DNA of 9,935 nucleotides from Planctomycetota bacterium (GCA_029573975.1 JAKQBU010000262.1:1-9935); one strand, 5' to 3'. Numbered from the stretch's first letter, positions 1 to 6,723 are shown. Notes: a model not told the origin generated them from the letters alone. Numbers and translations are program-made.

Positions 1-1
1 G

Positions 2-1159
2 CGGGCCGCGCGGCGGGCCATACAAGAAAAGCTCGAAGGCAGGCGGGTGGTGATGGTGGTATCGGCCATGGGGAAGACCACCGATAAGCTGATTACGCTG
101 GCCAAAGAGATTACCGAGAGTCCGCCCCGGCGGGAACTGGATATGCTGCTGACGACGGGGGAACAGGTCAGCATCAGTTTAATGGCGATGGCCATCCATG
201 CGGCCGGCCATGAAGCCATCAGTCTGACGGGCGGACAGATCGGCTTGATTACCGACGCCGCCCATACCAAGGCCCGCATCCAGAAGATCGATGCGGACCG
301 GATTCGGCAGGAACTCGATAACGGCAAAATCGTGATTGTCGCCGGTTTCCAGGGCATCGACGAACGAGGCGAAATTACCACACTGGGCCGCGGGGCCTCG
401 GATACCACGGCCCTGGCCCTGGCCGCCGTGCTGCAGGCCAATCATTGTGAAATCTATACCGATGTGGACGGGGTTTATACCACCGACCCGCGCATCGATC
501 CCAAGGCCCGGAAAATCGAGAGAATCAGTTACGATGAAATGCTCGAGCTGGCCAGCCAGGGAGCCGGCGTGATGCATTCCCGCGCGATTGAATTCGGGAA
601 AAAGTACAATGTTGTGATTCATGTACGATCCAGCTTTACGGATACGGAAGGAACTTATATAACGCAAGAGGTAAAACAAATGGAACAAATTGTTGTTTCG
701 GGGGTCGCCGTGAAAAAAGAACTAGCCCAGTTTGTGCTTAACGGTCTGCCGAATCGGCCGGGGGTGGCGGCCAGTGTTTTTGCCCACGTGGCCGAACATA
801 ACGTGGCGGTGGACGATATCATTCAGACCTTTGATGAAAAGGGCGAGGCCAGCATCAGCTTTACCGTCGATTATGGGGATCTGGCGGAAGGCAAACTGGT
901 GGTGGAGGAGATTCGCAAGCAGTTCCACCTTCAGGAAGTGGTTTGCCGCAATCCGGTGGCCAAAGTATCCGCGGTCGGCGTGGGTATGAGAAGCCATACG
1001 GGTGTGGCCAAAAAAATGTTCCAGGCGCTGGCCGAGGCCCAGGTCAATATCAATGCCATCACCACCAGCGAGATTAAAATTAGCTGCCTGATTAATCCGG
1101 AAGACGCGGAAAAGGCCGTTCGCGTGGTTCATGCCGTTTTTGAGTTGGACAAGAAATAA
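2..1159 (+). CDS. lysC: Aspartate kinase, 5'-truncated by the window edge
   Basis: Aspartokinase phosphorylates L-aspartate with ATP, the first step towards lysine, threonine, methionine and diaminopimelate, in the cytoplasm. The frame is open from base 2, and 385 codons are present; the family is usually about 405, so roughly 20-25 N-terminal residues, including the KFGGTS nucleotide-binding motif, lie outside the window. Visible kinase motifs are VVSAMGKTTDKL, TTGEQVS, the GRGASDTTA segment near 385-410, and YTDVDGVYTTDPR. Two ACT domains follow: one starting near VVSGVAVKKE (about 690) and one near VSAVGVGM (about 970). This is the monofunctional, ACT-regulated class, commonly feedback-inhibited by lysine and/or threonine (family knowledge). 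The manC start lies 18 nt after the stop. A credible internal start at 680 may give a separate regulatory subunit. Identification is very secure. Confidence 0.96.
   Translation, partial: RAARRAIQEKLEGRRVVMVVSAMGKTTDKLITLAKEITESPPRRELDMLLTTGEQVSISLMAMAIHAAGHEAISLTGGQIGLITDAAHTKARIQKIDADRIRQELDNGKIVIVAGFQGIDERGEITTLGRGASDTTALALAAVLQANHCEIYTDVDGVYTTDPRIDPKARKIERISYDEMLELASQGAGVMHSRAIEFGKKYNVVIHVRSSFTDTEGTYITQEVKQMEQIVVSGVAVKKELAQFVLNGLPNRPGVAASVFAHVAEHNVAVDDIIQTFDEKGEASISFTVDYGDLAEGKLVVEEIRKQFHLQEVVCRNPVAKVSAVGVGMRSHTGVAKKMFQALAEAQVNINAITTSEIKISCLINPEDAEKAVRVVHAVFELDKK
666..682 (+). promoter_or_regulatory. Candidate internal ribosome binding site and ATG for a lysC beta subunit
   Basis: Inside lysC an AAGAGG sequence (666-671) sits 8 nt before an in-frame ATG (680-682). 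The ATG falls exactly at the junction between the kinase domain and the ACT domains and would give a 159-residue protein beginning MEQIVVSGVA. In Bacillus subtilis and Corynebacterium glutamicum, lysC is known to make such an in-frame beta subunit (alpha2beta2 enzymes), and the Corynebacterium beta subunit starts at an equivalent place. Use of this start here is inferred. Confidence 0.5.
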
Positions 1160-1177
1160 ACTGGAAGCGAGATAAAA

Positions 1178-2263
1178 ATGGATTATGCAGTGATTATGGC
1201 AGGCGGTTCCGGGCAGAGGCTCTGGCCGCTGAGCCGGAAAAACAAGCCCAAACAGATTATCAATCTATTTAACGGGCAGTCTCTGCTGCGGCTCTGCGTC
1301 AACCGGATCAGTTCGCTTTTTGATCCGGCCCATATTCTGGTCGTGACCAACGCCGAATACTCCGATGTGGTCCATGAGCACCTGCCCGAACTGCCGCAGG
1401 AAAATATTCTCGGCGAACCGGTCGGGCGAAACACGGCCAATGCCATCGGTCTGGCGGCGACGGTTCTTTCCCTCAAAGATCCCCGCTGCACCATGGCGGT
1501 GCTCAGTGCGGACCATATTATCGAGCCGGTCGAGCCGCTCCATAACGCCGTGAAAAAATCGATTGCGTATCTCCGGCACCATCCGGAAGCGTTATTCACC
1601 TTCGGCATCAAAGCCGCCTACGCCCACACCGGTTTCGGCTATTTGAAACGAGGACAGGAAATATCCGGAACGCAGGGGATCTTTCCGGTAGAAGCGTTTC
1701 AGGAAAAGCCCAACAAAAGCACCGCCAGCAAGTATATTCGATCCGGGGATTATTGCTGGAACAGCGGGATTTTTGTGTGGCGGGTAGATACCATTCTGAA
1801 CTATCTGGAACAGTTTCTGCCCCAGAACGCCCCCCGGCTGGCCCGAATCGGGCAGGAGTGGAATACTGAAAATCGCAGCCAGGTCCTCGAGGCGGAGTTT
1901 CCCCGGCTGCAGAGCATCAGCATCGATTATGCCGTGATGGAACATGCCCGGGATGTATTCATGTGCGAACTGGACTGCTATTGGAGCGATGTCGGTTCCT
2001 ACCAGCATCTGGCCGATACCATCGGCAATATCGATCCGGACAACAATGCCACGACTTCGACCACCTGCGTCGAATGGATTGACAGCACCAACAATATTGC
2101 CATCAGCGAATCCAGAGATCACCTCATTGCCGCCATCGGGATCGATGACCTGGCGATCATCCATACGGACGATGCCACTCTGATCTGCCACCGCGAAGAA
2201 GGGGATAATCTCAAAGGATTGATCAAGCGGCTGGAGGAAAAAGGATTCGAGCGGTTCCTGTAA
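1178..2263 (+). CDS. manC: Mannose-1-phosphate guanylyltransferase (GDP-mannose pyrophosphorylase)
   Basis: The enzyme makes GDP-mannose from mannose-1-phosphate and GTP, feeding polysaccharide, O-antigen or glycoprotein synthesis in the cytoplasm. The 361-residue protein starts with the nucleotidyltransferase signature AVIMAGGSGQRLWPLSR, followed by KPKQ, and carries the family segments EPVGRNTANAIGLAA, LSADHII, FQEKPN, YCWNSGIFVW, ISIDYAVME and WSDVGSY. Its length matches the short monofunctional class: there is no C-terminal cupin phosphomannose isomerase domain as in the roughly 480-residue AlgA/ManC type. The start at 1178 has only a weak purine-rich site (GAAGCGAG) upstream. It lies 18 nt after lysC and 2 nt before ruvX, which points to an operon. 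A closely related sugar-nucleotide specificity cannot be excluded from sequence alone. Confidence 0.93.
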   Translation: MDYAVIMAGGSGQRLWPLSRKNKPKQIINLFNGQSLLRLCVNRISSLFDPAHILVVTNAEYSDVVHEHLPELPQENILGEPVGRNTANAIGLAATVLSLKDPRCTMAVLSADHIIEPVEPLHNAVKKSIAYLRHHPEALFTFGIKAAYAHTGFGYLKRGQEISGTQGIFPVEAFQEKPNKSTASKYIRSGDYCWNSGIFVWRVDTILNYLEQFLPQNAPRLARIGQEWNTENRSQVLEAEFPRLQSISIDYAVMEHARDVFMCELDCYWSDVGSYQHLADTIGNIDPDNNATTSTTCVEWIDSTNNIAISESRDHLIAAIGIDDLAIIHTDDATLICHREEGDNLKGLIKRLEEKGFERFL

Positions 2264-2265
2264 TC

Positions 2266-2697
2266 ATGCGGTATCTGGCAATCGATTTTGGTTTCAAACG
2301 ATTGGGCCTGGCCATCTGCGACCCTTCTGAAATCATTGTTTCGCCGTTGTGCCAGCTTCCGAACGATAAAAACCGCAGCGAGCCGGTTTTTCAGAAGATT
2401 GCCTCCCTGATTGCCGAAAATCAGGTAGAAGCCGTTGTGGTCGGGCTGCCCCTCAATATGGATGACTCGGAAGGGCCTCAGGCCAAAGCCTCCCGGAAAT
2501 TTGCTGAAAATCTGGGGAATAAAATGAATCTGCCCATCTTTTTGCAGGATGAGCGTCTCAGCAGTCAGGCTGCCGATGAAAAGCTTCATGAAACCGGCCT
2601 CACCCGCCAGAAGCGCAAAGACCGCCGGGATATGCTGGCGGCCTGCGATATTCTTCAGGATTTTCTCGACCGGAAAAAATCGGAACCGCAGCCATGA
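2266..2697 (+). CDS. ruvX: RuvX/YqgF family pre-16S rRNA nuclease / Holliday-junction-resolvase-like protein
   Basis: A 143-residue RNase H-fold protein of the YqgF/RuvX family, known for a role in 16S rRNA 5'-end maturation and once proposed as a Holliday junction resolvase. Family motifs in order are YLAIDFGFKRLGLAICD at the N-terminus, with the first acidic residue, then VVVGLPLNMDDSEG, then FLQDERLSSQAA with the DE pair, then RRDMLAACDILQDFL with the last conserved Asp and Ala-Ala. All acidic positions expected for metal binding appear present, and the length is normal for the family. The start lies 2 nt after the manC stop with no strong ribosome binding site, so translational coupling is likely. 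The last 4 nt overlap the next gene as ATGA. Confidence 0.93.
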   Translation: MRYLAIDFGFKRLGLAICDPSEIIVSPLCQLPNDKNRSEPVFQKIASLIAENQVEAVVVGLPLNMDDSEGPQAKASRKFAENLGNKMNLPIFLQDERLSSQAADEKLHETGLTRQKRKDRRDMLAACDILQDFLDRKKSEPQP

Positions 2698-3647
2698 AAA
2701 CCAAAAACGCCATCGTGACGGTTGGTCTTTGCCCCACGTGGGATATTATCTGCCGTGCGGATAATCTCCGCTGGAACACGCACCGCATCCTTCAAAGCCA
2801 GACCATCCGGCCGGCGGGCAAGGCCCTGAATATCTCCCGAGCCCTGGCCTGGATGAATACCCCTTCCGTTGCCTCCGGTTTCTGGGGACAAAAGGACTAT
2901 GCGGAGATGAAAGAGGCTCTGGCGGCCCAGCGGAAATGGATTGCCCTGAAATGTACCGCGGTGCCGGGGAAAACCCGCCAGAATATTACGTTAATCGACA
3001 CGGGGAATAAACGGGAAATTCATCTGCGGGCCCAAAGCGAGCTGGCAACTCCTGCCGCCCTGAAAAAGCTGCGCGGCGATTTGGACCGCCTTGTGCAGCC
3101 CGGCGATTTCTGTGTCTTCGCCGGTTCACTGCCCCCGCCGGTTCTGATGCGGCATATTCTCCCCCTTATCCAGAACTGCCGAAAAGCCCGTGCCAGAATC
3201 ATCCTTGATTCCTCCGGCCCCACCCTTCGAAAGATTTTGCAGCAGGGAGGTAACTTTCTCATCAAACCCAATGTGGAGGAGCTTTCCGAACTGGTCGGGG
3301 AAAAAATCCCGAACCAGGTCGGCCCCTTACTCCGAGCCGGTAAAACGCTACTTCCGCTGGCGGACATGATTCTGATCAGCCGGGGCTCTCAAGGCGTACT
3401 CTTGCTCTCCCGCGATTTTGCTTTCCAGGCCTGGTGCACCCATCCTCCGCGAACCGTCATTTCCACGGTTGGCTGCGGGGATTATTTACTGGCCGGTTTT
3501 CTTAAAGGGCTTGCCGAACACCGGAAGATCCCGGATGCCCTGCCGCCGGCCCTGCAGGCGGCTGCCGCCCATGCCGCGGGCCTGACCCAAAGCCAATCGT
3601 GGAAGCAAATGCAAGAACGATTTTCGGTGAACGTTCGGGAATTGTAA
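2694..3647 (+). CDS. PfkB-family sugar kinase, 1-phosphofructokinase / tagatose-6-phosphate kinase-like
   Basis: A 317-residue ribokinase-fold (PfkB) kinase. Features are IVTVGLCPTWD at residues 7-17 (the usual N-terminal TxxxNPxxD-like strand), PAGKALNISRALAWM at 40-54 (the glycine-lysine sugar-binding loop of the FruK/LacC branch), FAGSLPP at 142-148, ILDSSGPTLRKIL at 170-182, FLIKPNVEELSELVG at 188-202, and the catalytic GCGD (260-263, anion hole and Asp base) followed by YLLAGFLKGLA. The pattern favours the branch that phosphorylates phosphorylated hexoses (fructose-1-P, tagatose-6-P) over ribokinase or adenosine kinase, but the substrate cannot be read from sequence. It overlaps ruvX by 4 nt (ATGA), so the two are translationally coupled. 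No PTS fructose transporter gene is nearby, which argues against a classical fru operon. Confidence 0.9.
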   Translation: MKTKNAIVTVGLCPTWDIICRADNLRWNTHRILQSQTIRPAGKALNISRALAWMNTPSVASGFWGQKDYAEMKEALAAQRKWIALKCTAVPGKTRQNITLIDTGNKREIHLRAQSELATPAALKKLRGDLDRLVQPGDFCVFAGSLPPPVLMRHILPLIQNCRKARARIILDSSGPTLRKILQQGGNFLIKPNVEELSELVGEKIPNQVGPLLRAGKTLLPLADMILISRGSQGVLLLSRDFAFQAWCTHPPRTVISTVGCGDYLLAGFLKGLAEHRKIPDALPPALQAAAAHAAGLTQSQSWKQMQERFSVNVREL

Positions 3648-3687
3648 TCTTGCATATTTTTGCAACTATCTTATCATAGAGGCGGAT

Positions 3688-4599
3688 ATGACAGATAAGG
3701 AAAACCATTTACTGGAAAACACCCGCATGTCCTTCGGAGACCATCTGGAGGAATTGCGCTCCCGTCTTATTAAGGCCCTTTGCGGTTTGCTGGTGGGCTT
3801 TTCGTTTTGTCTTTTTTTTGGGCAGGAAATTATCGGCTATCTTTCCCAGCCGCTGCTGATTGCCTTACAAGAATCGGGCCTCGATACCCGGCTTTACATT
3901 ATGTCTCTGCCCGAAGCCTTTTTGACTTATATCAAAGTCTGTATCTATGCCGGTATTTTTATTACCTCCCCCTGGATTTTCTATCAGCTTTGGGGTTTTG
4001 TCGCCGCGGGCCTCTACCCCCACGAAAAACGTTATGTGCATATTTTTGTCCCGTTTTCCGCTGCCTTATTTGTGCTGGGCGGGATATTTTTAATCTGGAT
4101 TGTCGCCCCGCTGACCTGTAATTTCTTCATAAAATTCTGTTATAAATTTTCCACGCCCGATACTACGCATTCGTTTCTTTTTCAGGAAGAAGCAGAAGGA
4201 ACCCCTGCTCACCAGTCTCCGGCACAGAGTCCCGATGCCTCCGCCAATCCCCCGTCTCCTCCAGCGGCGTCTGGCCGTCCGGAAGAGCCGCCTCTGATTA
4301 AGCCCATGATCACCCTGCAAAAGTATGTTTCTTTCATCCTGCTGCTGGCGGTCGCCTTCGGCCTGTCCTTCCAGATGCCTCTGGTTGTGCTTCTCCTGGG
4401 TCAACTGCATATTGTGGAAATCAAAACCTTTCGGAAAATCCGAAAATATGCCCTTTTTGCCATCGTTATTGCTGCGGCCCTGCTGACCCCCGGACCCGAT
4501 GTCATCTCTCAGGTTGCTTTGGCGGTACCGATGTATCTCCTCTACGAATTAGGGATTGTTCTCCTGCAATTCTGGCCCAAACGGAAAACGTCCTCGTAA
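3688..4599 (+). CDS. tatC: Sec-independent protein translocase subunit TatC
   Basis: TatC is the membrane receptor for twin-arginine signal peptides and works with TatA/TatB to export folded proteins. The 303-residue protein has the N-terminal MSFGDHLEELRSRL signature (residues 14-27), six predicted membrane segments (about 29-45, 78-100, 116-140, 213-239, 254-268, 272-292), the LYPHEKRYV loop (109-117) with the conserved Glu, and LLTPGPDVISQ (265-275). Two oddities stand out. The periplasmic loop between helices 3 and 4 carries an extra Pro/Ala/Ser-rich stretch at about 154-208. The membrane Glu in the SFEVP segment of E. coli TatC (E170) is Gln229 here. The ribosome binding site AGAGG (3678-3682) is 5 nt before the ATG. 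No tatA or tatB is in the window. Confidence 0.95.
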   Translation: MTDKENHLLENTRMSFGDHLEELRSRLIKALCGLLVGFSFCLFFGQEIIGYLSQPLLIALQESGLDTRLYIMSLPEAFLTYIKVCIYAGIFITSPWIFYQLWGFVAAGLYPHEKRYVHIFVPFSAALFVLGGIFLIWIVAPLTCNFFIKFCYKFSTPDTTHSFLFQEEAEGTPAHQSPAQSPDASANPPSPPAASGRPEEPPLIKPMITLQKYVSFILLLAVAFGLSFQMPLVVLLLGQLHIVEIKTFRKIRKYALFAIVIAAALLTPGPDVISQVALAVPMYLLYELGIVLLQFWPKRKTSS

Positions 4600-4717
4600 A
4601 AACCGTTCCATCCCGGAAATTGATTATGGCTAGGTAGTGGCCGATGAAAAGGGCAGATCTTATTGAAATGGCGAGAGATCCTTACGAGGCAATGGGCAGC
4701 CTGGTAGGTAAAACTGT

Positions 4718-5512
4718 TTATTCGGTAAGGTGTTCGTAGCGGATGGCGGCGCGCCAGAGGCCGTTGATGCGTTCGCGGGGGAGGATGAGGGGGGGGTATT
4801 TGTGGTTGCGCGGCTGGAGGCGGATAGTGGGCTGGTCGGGTTCGAAGAAGACTTGTTTGAAGGTGGTTTCGTGGGGATCGGTCATGCGGACGAAGCAGTC
4901 GTCGCCGCTGGAGACCGCCAGGGCAGGGGAGAAGATGATGATATCTCCCTGGTGGTACCGGGGTTCCATGGAGTCGCCGATGACGCGGACGGCGAAGGCG
5001 TTGGGGTCGTGGAGGTCGGGACAGCGGACGTATTCGTCGGCGCCGCCCGGGGGATAGCCTTTGTCGTCGTAGTCCACGGGGTAGCCTGCGGAGACGTTGT
5101 TGATGACGGGGACGAGTTTGCCGGCGGAGTTGATTTGTTCGACATTTTTGCGGGATTTACTGAGGAGGTTCTGGAATTTGCGGGCCGGGATGGTGTCGGG
5201 GAGGGTGGTACCGGCGTCGAGCATATGCTGTATAAGTGACCGCCATTGCTCATTTTCGGCGCGGGATTCCTCGAAGGCCTGGCGGACGTCGGCGGGGAGT
5301 TTTTCCATATGGGCGACGTGGAGGAGGAAGCCGGGTTCGAACTGGAGGAGTTGTTCGAGTTTGACCAGGAGGTCGTCGGCGGGGGGATTTTTGGTGCGGC
5401 CGGTTTCGATGGTGGAGAGGTAGGGTTTGCTGTAGCCGGTGCGGCGGCTGGTTTCGTCGAGGGTTAAGTCTAGTTTTTCGCGTTGTTTACGAATGACCTG
5501 GCCAAGTGACAT
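4718..5512 (-). CDS. LexA/CI-type transcriptional repressor: XRE helix-turn-helix plus S24 peptidase domain
   Basis: A 264-residue self-cleaving repressor candidate. Residues 3-56 form an XRE/Cro-type HTH (LTLDETSRRTGYSKPYLSTIE is the recognition unit). Residues 70-130 are a linker, and residues 133-260 are an S24/LexA-like peptidase domain. Ala142-Gly143 in NNVSAGYP fits the usual autocleavage site, Ser181 in GDSMEP is the nucleophile, and Lys219 in TTFKQVFF is the general base, so the dyad is intact. In this family, DNA damage and RecA trigger cleavage and derepression. An open frame extends upstream to 5575, but I chose the ATG at 5512 because GAGG lies 6 nt before it and the HTH begins directly after. 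The gene is divergent from the double-HTH gene at 5772, resembling cI/cro. Codons end mostly in C, so the plus strand stays G-rich here too. Confidence 0.9.
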   Translation of the reverse strand: MSLGQVIRKQREKLDLTLDETSRRTGYSKPYLSTIETGRTKNPPADDLLVKLEQLLQFEPGFLLHVAHMEKLPADVRQAFEESRAENEQWRSLIQHMLDAGTTLPDTIPARKFQNLLSKSRKNVEQINSAGKLVPVINNVSAGYPVDYDDKGYPPGGADEYVRCPDLHDPNAFAVRVIGDSMEPRYHQGDIIIFSPALAVSSGDDCFVRMTDPHETTFKQVFFEPDQPTIRLQPRNHKYPPLILPRERINGLWRAAIRYEHLTE

Positions 5513-5555
5513 AGTACACCTCATGCAAAAAAAATCAAATAGCAAAAATAAGGAA

Positions 5556-5570
5556 TCGGCCTGCAGCCGA
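5556..5570. promoter_or_regulatory. Inverted repeat in the repressor leader, candidate operator
   Basis: TCGGC-CTGCA-GCCGA is a 5-bp perfect inverted repeat around a 5-bp centre. It is the only GC-rich island in the otherwise AT-rich gap between the two divergent regulators. It lies just downstream of the predicted repressor transcription start, a suitable place for autoregulation. A 10-bp palindrome AAAATATTTT (5635-5644) lies between the two promoters and is a second, weaker operator candidate. Confidence 0.35.
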
Positions 5571-5592
5571 GACATTTAAAAATAGTAACTAA

Positions 5593-5621
5593 ATTAAATA
5601 TATGCCATAAATGTTTGTCAG
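5593..5621 (-). promoter_or_regulatory. Candidate sigma70-type promoter for the S24 repressor
   Basis: Read on the minus strand, a -35 hexamer CTGACA (5621-5616) and a -10 hexamer TTTAAT (5598-5593) are separated by 17 nt. Each matches the consensus at five of six positions. The predicted transcript would start near 5586 and have a leader of about 70 nt before the ATG at 5512. The AT-rich context favours the call, but it also raises the chance of a random match. Confidence 0.5.
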
Positions 5622-5664
5622 GCAACCAATTTTAAAAATATTTTGAAAAATAGGCAATAAAAAT

Positions 5665-5692
5665 TTGACTATTGGTAAATATGTAGTAAAAT
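5665..5692 (+). promoter_or_regulatory. Candidate sigma70-type promoter for the double-HTH gene
   Basis: TTGACT (5665-5670) and TAAAAT (5687-5692) are separated by 16 nt, each five of six to consensus. The transcript would start near 5700, giving a leader of about 70 nt before the ATG at 5772. Together with the minus-strand promoter this forms a back-to-back arrangement with about 44 bp between the -35 boxes, as in phage repressor switches. Confidence 0.55.
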
Positions 5693-5771
5693 ATAGGTAT
5701 AAGTTAGGTGTATATATAACATATATTATAAAAATTATTAAAGTTTACCTCTGGAATAGGGGGGAAAAGCG

Positions 5772-6185
5772 ATGGTTATGTGGTTGGCGAAGTTGGCGGC
5801 GGAGCAGGATCGGCGTGGAGAGCGGGAGGAGGCGGTGGAGAAGGTGGTGAGCCGGCTGGGGTGGCTGCGGGAGGAGGAGCGGCTATGGGTGGAGATGTAC
5901 CTGGTGAAAAGGGCGAGTTTTGTGCAGATGGCTGGGGTGAGCGGGTTGGACCGGCGGGTGCTGGCGCGGCGGGTGAGGCGGCTGTGTCGGGAGCTTACCG
6001 GGCGGGAGTATGAGGCGGTGAAGCGGCGGGAGGGGGCATTCAGCGTGACGGAGCGGGAGGTGGCGTATGATCATTTTCTGCTGGGGCTGGGGTACCGGCG
6101 GATTGCGGGGCGGCGGGGGCTGAGCGAGATTGCGGTGCGGAGGATGATGGGGAAGATCCGAGGGAAAAATAAAAAAAACATTTGA
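5772..6185 (+). CDS. Small DNA-binding protein with two sigma-region-4-like HTH units
   Basis: A 137-residue, very Arg/Glu-rich protein. Two segments align without gaps at a 58-residue period: residues 36-71 (ER...VQMAGVSGLDRRVLARRV) and 94-129 (ER...RRIAGRRGLSEIAVRRM). Each has the pattern of a sigma factor region 4 or LuxR-like HTH: an acidic start, a helix, an (I/M)AG turn, then GLS or GLD and an Arg-rich recognition helix. I do not recognise a named family. By context it could be a transcription activator or Cro-like partner of the divergent S24 repressor. The ribosome binding site AGGGGGG (5758-5764) is 7 nt before the ATG at 5772; a second ATG at 5778 is possible. Codon third positions are almost all G. 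The C-terminus (GKNKKNI) runs into an A-rich stretch. Confidence 0.75.
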   Translation: MVMWLAKLAAEQDRRGEREEAVEKVVSRLGWLREEERLWVEMYLVKRASFVQMAGVSGLDRRVLARRVRRLCRELTGREYEAVKRREGAFSVTEREVAYDHFLLGLGYRRIAGRRGLSEIAVRRMMGKIRGKNKKNI

Positions 6186-6262
6186 ACAAAAGACAACAAA
6201 GACGCTAGTGTCAAAAGCTCGTCGTCCCCTTGTAATTGGAGAGCCAGAGTGAGTTTTTGGAT

Positions 6263-6274
6263 GTCGATATCGAC
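6263..6274. repeat. Perfect 12-bp palindrome
   Basis: GTCGATATCGAC is a perfect palindrome in the gap after the double-HTH gene. The gap from 6186 to 6330 has nothing else that I can identify. It could be a dimeric-protein binding site or part of a degraded repeat. Confidence 0.4.
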
Positions 6275-6333
6275 TTTTGGCGTTTCCGTCAACAAAGATA
6301 ACAAAATAATTATCAAAAAGAAAAGGAGATGAA

Positions 6334-6359
6334 GGATTCCTGCCTGCGCGGGAATGACC
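6334..6359 (+). repeat. Diverged copy of the GGATTCC/GGAATGACC hairpin repeat
   Basis: The sequence begins GGATTCCTGCC and ends CGGGAATGACC. The arms ATTCCTGC and GCGGGAAT pair with one wobble around a short loop. It is related to the five closer copies at 6451, 7589, 9317, 9433 and 9549 but has a different loop. Confidence 0.6.
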
Positions 6360-6361
6360 CA

Positions 6362-6478
6362 AGCAGAGCCTGGACAACTCCGACGCGGGCGCAAGTGGAA
6401 ATATGACGCTTCCGTTGGGCGCTGCGATAGACAATACGGAGGTGAGAAACCTGGATTCCTGCTTTCGCAGGAATGACC
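6362..6478 (+). repeat. Composite interspersed repeat, copy 1 (hairpin core at 6451-6478)
   Basis: The last 59 bp (6420-6478) match 7558-7616 at 58 of 59 positions. The upstream 58 bp match more loosely (a shared CTSCGACGCG segment, then GACGCT). The hairpin core has arms ATTCCTGC / GCAGGAAT around TTTC. A tail beginning CGACGGGCGATGG follows. Intergenic repeats of this kind are widespread in bacteria; translated on the minus strand they give the familiar ESRNPGF-like peptide. Confidence 0.8.
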
Positions 6479-6557
6479 GACGGGCGATGGAAAGGTATTT
6501 GTATCGTGAATAATAATCGGCGGATGAAATAGTATATAGGGACGATATAAGAACCGC

Positions 6558-6591
6558 GTGTGCAATTCCGGGGAATACCGGAATCGCACAC
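6558..6591. repeat. Long imperfect inverted repeat (hairpin)
   Basis: Arms GTGTGC-A-ATTCCGG (6558-6571) and CCGGAAT-C-GCACAC (6578-6591) pair over 13 of 14 positions around a 6-nt loop. CCCTACGG follows, a sequence often seen after interspersed hairpins of this sort. There is no U-run, so it is not a classical terminator. Confidence 0.7.
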
Positions 6592-6600
6592 CCTACGGAA

Positions 6601-6623
6601 AGACCATCGGACGATGGAATGGT
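6601..6623 (+). repeat. Isolated tail module of the interspersed repeat
   Basis: The segment CGGACGATGGAATGGT also follows the hairpin core in the copies at 9433 and 9549. Here it stands without that core, directly after an unrelated hairpin, so the repeat looks modular. Confidence 0.55.
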
Positions 6624-6672
6624 ATGTGAGTGACATAGGCGGTAACGGCGGATAGAAGAACACCTCTCTGCC

Positions 6673-6692
6673 TGTGGCAGAAAGGTGCCACA
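6673..6692. repeat. Perfect 7-bp hairpin
   Basis: TGTGGCA (6673-6679) and TGCCACA (6686-6692) form a perfect stem around a 6-nt loop. It lies in a row of hairpins between the double-HTH gene and the ATPase gene. Confidence 0.6.
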
Positions 6693-6723
6693 CCATTGCG
6701 GCACGATTGTGGTGGCAGGGAAT

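Noticed and set aside
3650..3677. Possible promoter between the sugar kinase and tatC (TTGCAT-16-TATCAT)
   Set aside because: The -35 match is poor, and a transcript would start at about the tatC start codon, removing the good ribosome binding site.
4600..4717. Terminator after tatC, or a tRNA or attachment site at the boundary
   Set aside because: I see no stable hairpin with a T-run, no tRNA-like cloverleaf and no direct repeat pairing this gap with another place in the window.
4730..5467. Several plus-strand open frames opposite the S24 repressor
   Set aside because: They are Gly/Val/Glu-rich shadows of the minus-strand gene, without ribosome binding sites. The minus-strand product has a full HTH, an S24 dyad and a good start.
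6071..6589. Minus-strand frame over the repeat region, including a peptide-like stretch KVDIDIQKLTLALQ
   Set aside because: The frame mostly translates the interspersed repeat (ESRNPGF and VIPAQAGI segments are the usual artefact of such repeats). The KVDIDIQ stretch has no start or neighbouring domain, so it is not called a gene.
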